This document shows, one piece after another, positions 58,739 to 64,000 of a stretch of 64,000 nucleotides of DNA. The stretch spans positions 18,122,001-18,186,000 of the forward strand of contig BSBN01000187.1 in NCBI GenBank assembly GCA_027924645.1. Direction: 5' to 3'. The DNA comes from Cunninghamia lanceolata (Eukaryota > Streptophyta > Pinopsida > Cupressales > Cupressaceae). A program made the translations under genes and the position numbers. How positions within the stretch are numbered: the stretch's first letter is position 1; every line of letters starts with the position of its first letter. The notes below the pieces were generated by a model. That model ran no database searches, was not told the DNA's origin, and saw only the letters and a program-made list of their open reading frames with translations.

Positions 58739-58880
58739 TGTTTAGGGTTTCAATTTTAAGAGTTTAGGGTTTAGGGTTTATAGTTTATGGTTTTTGGTTT
58801 AGGGTTTAGGGTTTAGGGTTTAGTATTTAGGGTTTTGGGTTTACGATTTAGGGTTTAGGGTTTACAGTTTATGGTTTAAG
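58739..58880 (+). repeat. Interstitial telomere-like repeats (TTTAGGG), patch 2
   Basis: A longer, better preserved patch. Three perfect consecutive TTTAGGG units lie at about 58798-58820, with many one-base variants around them. It has the same orientation as patch 1, 1.2 kb away. Confidence 0.85.
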
Positions 58881-59169
58881 ATCATGAAAAAACAACTAAT
58901 TACATCTAAAAAACAACTAATTATGAATTTAGGGTTTAAAATGAAATGTAAATTAAAACAAGATAAAAAAATAATAAAAAATAATAAAAATAATAAAAAT
59001 CAATAAACCACAGGTACCTACAATAGCTGACAGTTGATTTGGAGAAGGTGCCCGGAGATCTTGGAGGCATGTTGTGGGGGTTAGATGACGTGGGTAATTG
59101 TTTTTCCTTTCTATTTCCATCCTCTACTAGTAGTTTGTAACAATGAAAATGAGGTCGTAGGTCTGTCAA

Positions 59170-59365
59170 AAAATAAATACTTTTAGGGAACAGGCACCCA
59201 TTCCATTTACAGGAGCTCATATGTAATTGGAGCCTATTTAGCTTTGGGAGCCTGATGCTGAATGGAAGCCCTTTCCTTAATGGGCACCTGTTTAGGCTTG
59301 GGTCCCCATTCCAAAGCAGGTGTCGATTATTTTCAAAGCGGGCACCCATTATTTTCAAAGCGGGT
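59170..59365. repeat. Short degenerate 22-bp repeats (GGGCACCCATT / AAAGCGGG)
   Basis: Units such as AAAGCGGGCACCCATTATTTTC occur about every 22 bp in the last part (59320-59365) and decay leftward. A minus-strand frame (58936-59421) spans them but looks incidental. Confidence 0.55.
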
Positions 59366-59429
59366 GCCTGTTCTAGCCACATTTTTCTTGCTCTGAAAAA
59401 TTTGACAAAAAGTGGACCCATATTTGTGC

Positions 59430-59873
59430 TTTTACCCTATAAGAAGTTGAATCCAAGGAAGATTCAACCTTGCATAGTGTTACATAGAATTTATAAAAAT
59501 GCTTTTGGAGATTGAATTACTAGAGGATTTGGATATCTTACCAATGTTTAATGTAGTTGACTTATATGAATATCATGGAGTTGAAGATGTAGAAAATGAT
59601 GTAACCTCATTGAAGGAGTTGAATTAGAGGTATCAAGCTCCCAAGAGGCCTAGATATGAGATGAGCATATTGGGAATGAGTGTTTGAACAAAAGAACTAG
59701 GAAGAAGAAATATAAGGAATAGCAAGTCTAGTGGAAGGGAAGAGGATTTAGAGATGATTTGTGGATTTTTGAAGATGAAGTGGGCATATTGGAGTGGCCA
59801 TTACAACCTCCCTCATTTCCTTAATTTTGAGAACAATTCTCAAAATTTTGTTACCTGGGATGTCTGATGTAGA
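59430..59873 (+). pseudogene. Chromovirus C integrase C-terminal remnant and PPT
   Basis: KKLNPRKIQPCIVLHRIYKNAFGD (59440-59515) matches the integrase C-terminal region seen at 44790-44850 in chromovirus A. A one-base frameshift then gives ELLEDLDILPMFNVVDLYEYHG (59513-59580), the segment before the chromodomain. Stop-interrupted DNA follows to the LTR start at 59874. No chromodomain is recognisable. The upstream pol is missing. Confidence 0.72.
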
Positions 59874-59995
59874 AGCATCTTAGGAGTTGAGCAATCTTGC
59901 ATCACCCAAAAATGTTTTATTTGACAATTTATTTTATTTTCTAGGTTTGCATTGATTTTCTAGTTATTAGATTCTTGTTGTAGAAGATAGTTTCG
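59874..59995 (+). repeat. Start of chromovirus C 3' LTR
   Basis: TGATGTAGAAGCATCTTAGG... is close to the chromovirus A LTR start (TGATGCAGGAGCATCCCAGG), including the shared AGCAATCTTGCATCA further in. Similarity to LTR A is lost within about 60 bp. The 3' end of this LTR is not defined; the tandem repeats at 60000-62498 may lie inside or beyond it. Confidence 0.65.
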
Positions 59996-59999
59996 ACTA

Positions 60000-62498
60000 C
60001 AAAGGCATTTTCTTGCACAATCACCTTTCCAATTAATTTTGAGTTTTAAATCAAAATCTCACAATCCAACAAGCATTCAAGTTTTATGGTAGCATTTGAA
60101 AGTATTTCCAAGCTTATTGGTCCTAGGGAGGTTTGTGGACCTAGAGCTACATCAAGTTTTATTGCATAGATCTCATTGCATATGTGGCATTCACCCTATA
60201 GGTCATCTTGATTAGTAGGTTGTAATGTGTGAATTGCCCTTTGGCTTTCGTGCCAAATTTCAAATATTGCATCAACTAGAATACTTGAAGTTGGTCCTAA
60301 CAATGGTTATGAAAGAAAGTTCACAACCCTTTGGTCAGTAGTACCTTATCATTAGAAAGGACCCCTATAAGTAATATAGAAAATTCTTTGGAATAGGGTA
60401 GAACATAGAGGAGATAAGTTTGAGCTATGGGCTTTAGATTCTCAATTATTATAATGGGCACATATCTGACAAGCATGTAATATTGTACAAGCATTCTTAT
60501 TCCTAAAATTTGAGTGAATTGTTGTGTTAGAGCATTTGAATGCAACATACTATGAGATTTGAATAATACTATCATTGATTTATGACATATAATATATCTT
60601 CAAAATCCATTTCTATTATGTATCTTTGTGGATATTTTGCTTCTCTATGTTTGAGTTGCACAAATATATTATTTTTCATTAGACTTTCTATACATTACTA
60701 CATCAAAAACTAAACAAATATGATAGAAGCAATTATTATTATTATTATTTTTAAATGATTCTACATAGAAAATGTCACAAATCTTTAGTTTACATCATTC
60801 TTAAATTCCTGATAGTTTATTTTTTATAGTTCCCACTACAAAGGCATTTTATTGCACAATCACCTTTCCAATTCATTTTGAGTTTTAAATCAAAATCTCA
60901 CAATGCGACAAACATTCAAGTTTTATGGTAGCATTTGAAAGTATTTCCAAGTGTATTGATCTTAGGAAAGTTTGTGGACCTAGAGCTACATCAAGTTTCA
61001 TTGCATAGATCTCATTGCATATGTGGTATTCACAGTCCTATAGGTCATCTTGATTAGTAGGTTGTAATGTGTGAATTGCCCTTTGACTTTCGTGCCAAAT
61101 TTTAAATATTGCATCAACTAGAATACTTGAAGTTGGTCCTAAGAATGGTTACGAAAGAAAGTTCACAACCTTTTGGTCAATAGTACCTTATCATTAGAAA
61201 GGACCCCTAAAGTAATATCACAAATTCTTTGGAATAGGGTAGAACATAGAGGAGATAAGTTTGAGCTATGGGCTTTAGATTCTCAATTATTATAGCACAT
61301 ATTTGACAAGCATGTAATATTGTACAAACATTCTTATTCCTAAACTTTGAGTGAATTGTTGTGTTAGAACATTTGAATGCAACATACTATGAGATTTGAA
61401 TAATACTATCAATGATTTACGACATCTAATATATCTTCAAAATTCATTTCTATTATGTATCTTTGTGGATAATTCGCTTCTCTATGTTTGAGTTGCACAA
61501 ATATATTGTTTTTCATTAGACTTTCTATACATTACTACATCAAAAACTAAACAAATATGATAGAAGTAATTACTATTATTTGTTTAAAAATGATTCTACA
61601 TAGAAAATGTCACAAATCTTTAGTTTACATCATTCTTAAATTCTTGATAGTTTATTTTTTATAGTTCCCACTACAAAGGCATTTTCTTGCACAATCACCT
61701 TTCCAATTCATTTTGAGTTTTAAATCAAAATCTCACAATGTGACAAACATTCAAGTTTTATGGTAGCATTCGAAAGTATTTCCAAGCTTATTGGTCCTAG
61801 GGAGGTTTGTGGACCTAGATCTATATTAAGTTTCATTGCATAGATCTCATTGCATATGTGGCATTCACCCTATAGGTCATCTTGATTAGTAAGTTGTAAT
61901 GTATGAATTGCCCTTTGGCTTTCGTGCCAAATTTTAAATATTGCATCAACTAGAATACTTGAAGTTGGTCCTAAGAATGGTTATGAAAGAAAGTTCACAA
62001 CCCTTGGTCAGTAGTACCTTATCATTAGAAAGACCCCTATAAGTAATATAGAAAATTCTTTGGAATAGGGTAGAACATAGAGGAGATAAGTCTGAGCTAT
62101 GGGCTTTAGATTCTCAATTATTATAATGGGCACATATCTGACAAACATGTAATATTGTACAAGCATTCTTATTCCTAAACTTTGAGTGAATTGTTGTGTT
62201 AGAGCATTTAAATGCAACATATTATGAGATTTGAATAATATTATCATTGAATTGTACGACATCTAATATATCTTCAAAATCCATTTCTATTATGTATCTT
62301 TGTGGATATTTTGCTTCTCTATGTTTGAGTTGCACAAATATATTATTTTTCATTAGACTTTCTATACATTACTGCATCAAAAACTATACAAATATGATAG
62401 AAGTAATTATTATTATTTTTAAATGATTCTACATAGAAAATGTCACAAATCTTTAGTTTACATCATTCTTAAATTCATGATAGTTTATTTTTTATAAT
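60000..62498. repeat. Three-copy tandem repeat, about 837-bp unit
   Basis: The units start at 60001, 60840 and 61675 (periods 839 and 835 bp), each beginning AAAGGCATTTTNTTGCACAATCACC and ending GATAGTTTATTTTTTATA. Copies differ by scattered substitutions and short indels, including a variable ATT microsatellite near each unit's end. Frames on the minus strand (60321-60575, 62008-62262) recur with the unit but are not conserved as open frames in the middle copy, so they are probably not genes. Confidence 0.88.
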
Positions 62499-64000
62499 TG
62501 ATATAATGTGATGAGTGCTAAAAAAATACTTATTTTAGTGACCTCAAATTGACAAAAAGTGGGGCACACTATTATGCTATCACCTACACATATCCCCACG
62601 TACTTAGCCCTGAATTTATCCTTATATGCAGATATTTGGATACATTCATCTTACACACCTACCTAAATAAGCCATTACCCGCCTAGATATGATTATGTGC
62701 CTACCAAAGGTCTTTATCGTATCTAGACATTTATTATATTTATCCATACATCTACCCAAATATAGTTGTTATGCACCTAGATATGACCCTTTGTCTACCG
62801 AGGGTTATTTATGTAGTCATGGAGTTGACCCTACATTTGTAGACTTGAACCTTTCCTTTCTAAAACTCAAAATAAAAAATTGGCCAACTGCCCCAATTTT
62901 ATGCTCCCACCCTAAGCCTACAAAGTACACATTTTGTAAATTTAATGTTATGTGGCAGTATTTAAAGACATTCATTAACATTCATTTTACACATCCACAC
63001 ATCATCCAGAATCAACAAGTCCTTTCTCATTTTAGAGCATTAAATGAGTAATCAATAGTGAAATATTCAAATTTGGTATACTAAAAGTTTTAACAAATCT
63101 ATATACATCATTCTAAAATCTTGCCTACTATTATTCTAGGGTCCGAAACATTCAAATTTGGTATACTAGAAGTAGTAACAAATCTAGTAATCGTTTAGAA
63201 AGTAGAAAGCAATTGCCAGGGATATACGATCCTTCCATCCTTTGTAAACAACTCTATGTCCCACACTGTGGCATCTGTCATTGCTCCATGCCTGCACTTC
63301 TTTTTTAAAGTGATATGCACTTCTTTTCAAAGTGATAAATGGTCTGTCTTATTTTTAAAAAGGAAAACTTAAATGGGTGCATATTAAGTACAAGTTAATC
63401 TGCTGGCTATTTAAACATTTTGAGTATTCAATAATTTAAAACAACACCTGAAGTGCAATTTCGTAAGATTATTTGTAAATTCAACTATACAATACTATAT
63501 TTTTGCCACTGGTTGTTGATATGATATCTATGGTAGTAAAATAAAATCCTACTAGCCTCCTACTATACAGTTGAGGCCAGAAACTTCCCAGTAAAGCACA
63601 GATAATTCAAAATTTTCATTTTTTGCAGTTCAAAATTATTTTTGATTGTGGATAACATCTGTGTAAAGAATTCTATGTGGATTTATTAGTGCACTAAATA
63701 TCTGTGGGGGATTACAAAATCTCCTCCTCCATTGAATTTCCGTCAGATGAGCAAGAGTTTATTGCTATTCTCGTTGTACACTTTTCAAAATCAGAGCGCC
63801 AGAAAATCTAAACCCAAGCTGGCAAGAATGATTTTAGTAATTTTCTTGACAGATCATGCATCCTGATGCGGTATGTTCCAATCTTCTGGCTGTCATGCTA
63901 TACCCATAAATTATAAAAAGCATACATTTTGGTTTGACACAAATTGGTAAAATTTAATTTGCTACTAGTTTCTTTAAATGGTTGAAATTCAAAGAGGAGT
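62499..64000. other. Right-end flank, no gene recognised
   Basis: AT-rich sequence with short internal duplications. The 120-codon plus-strand frame at 62689-63051 has no family features and spans a local duplication (CCTAGATATGA... at about 62682 and 62776), so I do not call it a gene. The last 300 bases are slightly less AT-rich but show no clear exon or promoter. Confidence 0.45.
63065..63188. repeat. 85-bp local duplication
   Basis: ATTCAAATTTGGTATACTA at 63065 recurs at 63150 with continuing similarity for about 38 bases. Confidence 0.75.

Noticed and set aside
58936..59421. 161-codon minus-strand frame as a possible host gene
   Set aside because: It runs through short 22-bp repeats and an AT-rich (AATAAA)n tract that gives an artificial Tyr/Phe-rich tail. 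No domain is recognisable.
60321..62262. Minus-strand frames of 84 codons recurring in the 837-bp tandem units
   Set aside because: They recur only because the unit recurs. The middle copy does not keep the frame open and there is no protein signature.
62689..63051. 120-codon plus-strand frame near the right end
   Set aside because: No domain, low-complexity composition and overlap with a local duplication. A chance frame is more likely.
1..64000. tRNA, rRNA or CRISPR-like arrays
   Set aside because: No cloverleaf-capable tRNA sequence, conserved rRNA segment or regularly spaced short direct repeats was seen. The only tRNA-like matches are retrotransposon primer-binding sites.

Overview
This window reads as intergenic, repeat-dominated DNA of a plant nuclear genome with a large genome. 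The evidence is plant-type Ty1/copia and Ty3/gypsy LTR retrotransposons, plant L1-type LINEs, TTTAGGG-type interstitial telomere repeats and AT-rich spacers. A gymnosperm-like giant genome is possible, but the sequence does not prove it. I find no convincing host gene, tRNA, rRNA or CRISPR array. Nearly every protein-like segment belongs to a mobile element and is broken.

Left part (1-36199). A copia 3' end with its LTR (1-353) is followed by an old Ty3/gypsy element on the minus strand, with LTRs at 708-1252 and 32879-36199. This outer element keeps only a protease/G-patch/proline-rich coding remnant. Two LTR elements sit inside it. The first is a 17.5-kb gypsy element (7042-24572, target duplication CACCC) with 5.3-kb LTRs. 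The second is a Tnt1/Tork-like copia element (26615-32195, target duplication AAAAA). The right LTR of the outer element is itself split by a block holding a MITE-like hairpin and a LINE derivative that carries only ORF1, with a 17-bp target duplication. The 17.5-kb element is the most unusual object. Each LTR contains a complete reading frame of about 996 codons, on the same strand as gag-pol, preceded by a U3 packed with CCGAT/ATCGG motifs. Its pol has an extra RNase H between protease and RT.

Middle part (36200-52100). A plus-strand LINE (ORF1 plus endonuclease start) is followed by a minus-strand LINE ORF1, which is cut in two by a chromovirus (39544-51525, target duplication CATGA). The right LTR of the chromovirus is in turn interrupted, 15 bp from its start, by a smaller gypsy derivative (45175-50699). 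That derivative has 1.7-kb LTRs and a 650-codon gag-protease frame but no RT or integrase.

Right part (52100-64000). AT-rich tandem repeats with a second MITE-like hairpin come first, then a plus-strand LINE ending in a G-rich, G-quadruplex-prone tract. Two interstitial telomere-repeat patches, the tail of another chromovirus with the start of its LTR, a three-copy tandem repeat of about 837 bp, and unassigned DNA follow.

Most nonsense codons are TAG at expected glutamine or tryptophan positions. Direct comparison of the paired 5.3-kb LTRs shows CAG-to-TAG and TGG-to-TAG changes, as expected for decay of methylated cytosines in silenced plant transposons. Functionally the window is a stratified graveyard of elements, useful for relative dating. 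The one feature with a claim to novelty is the LTR-borne ORF.
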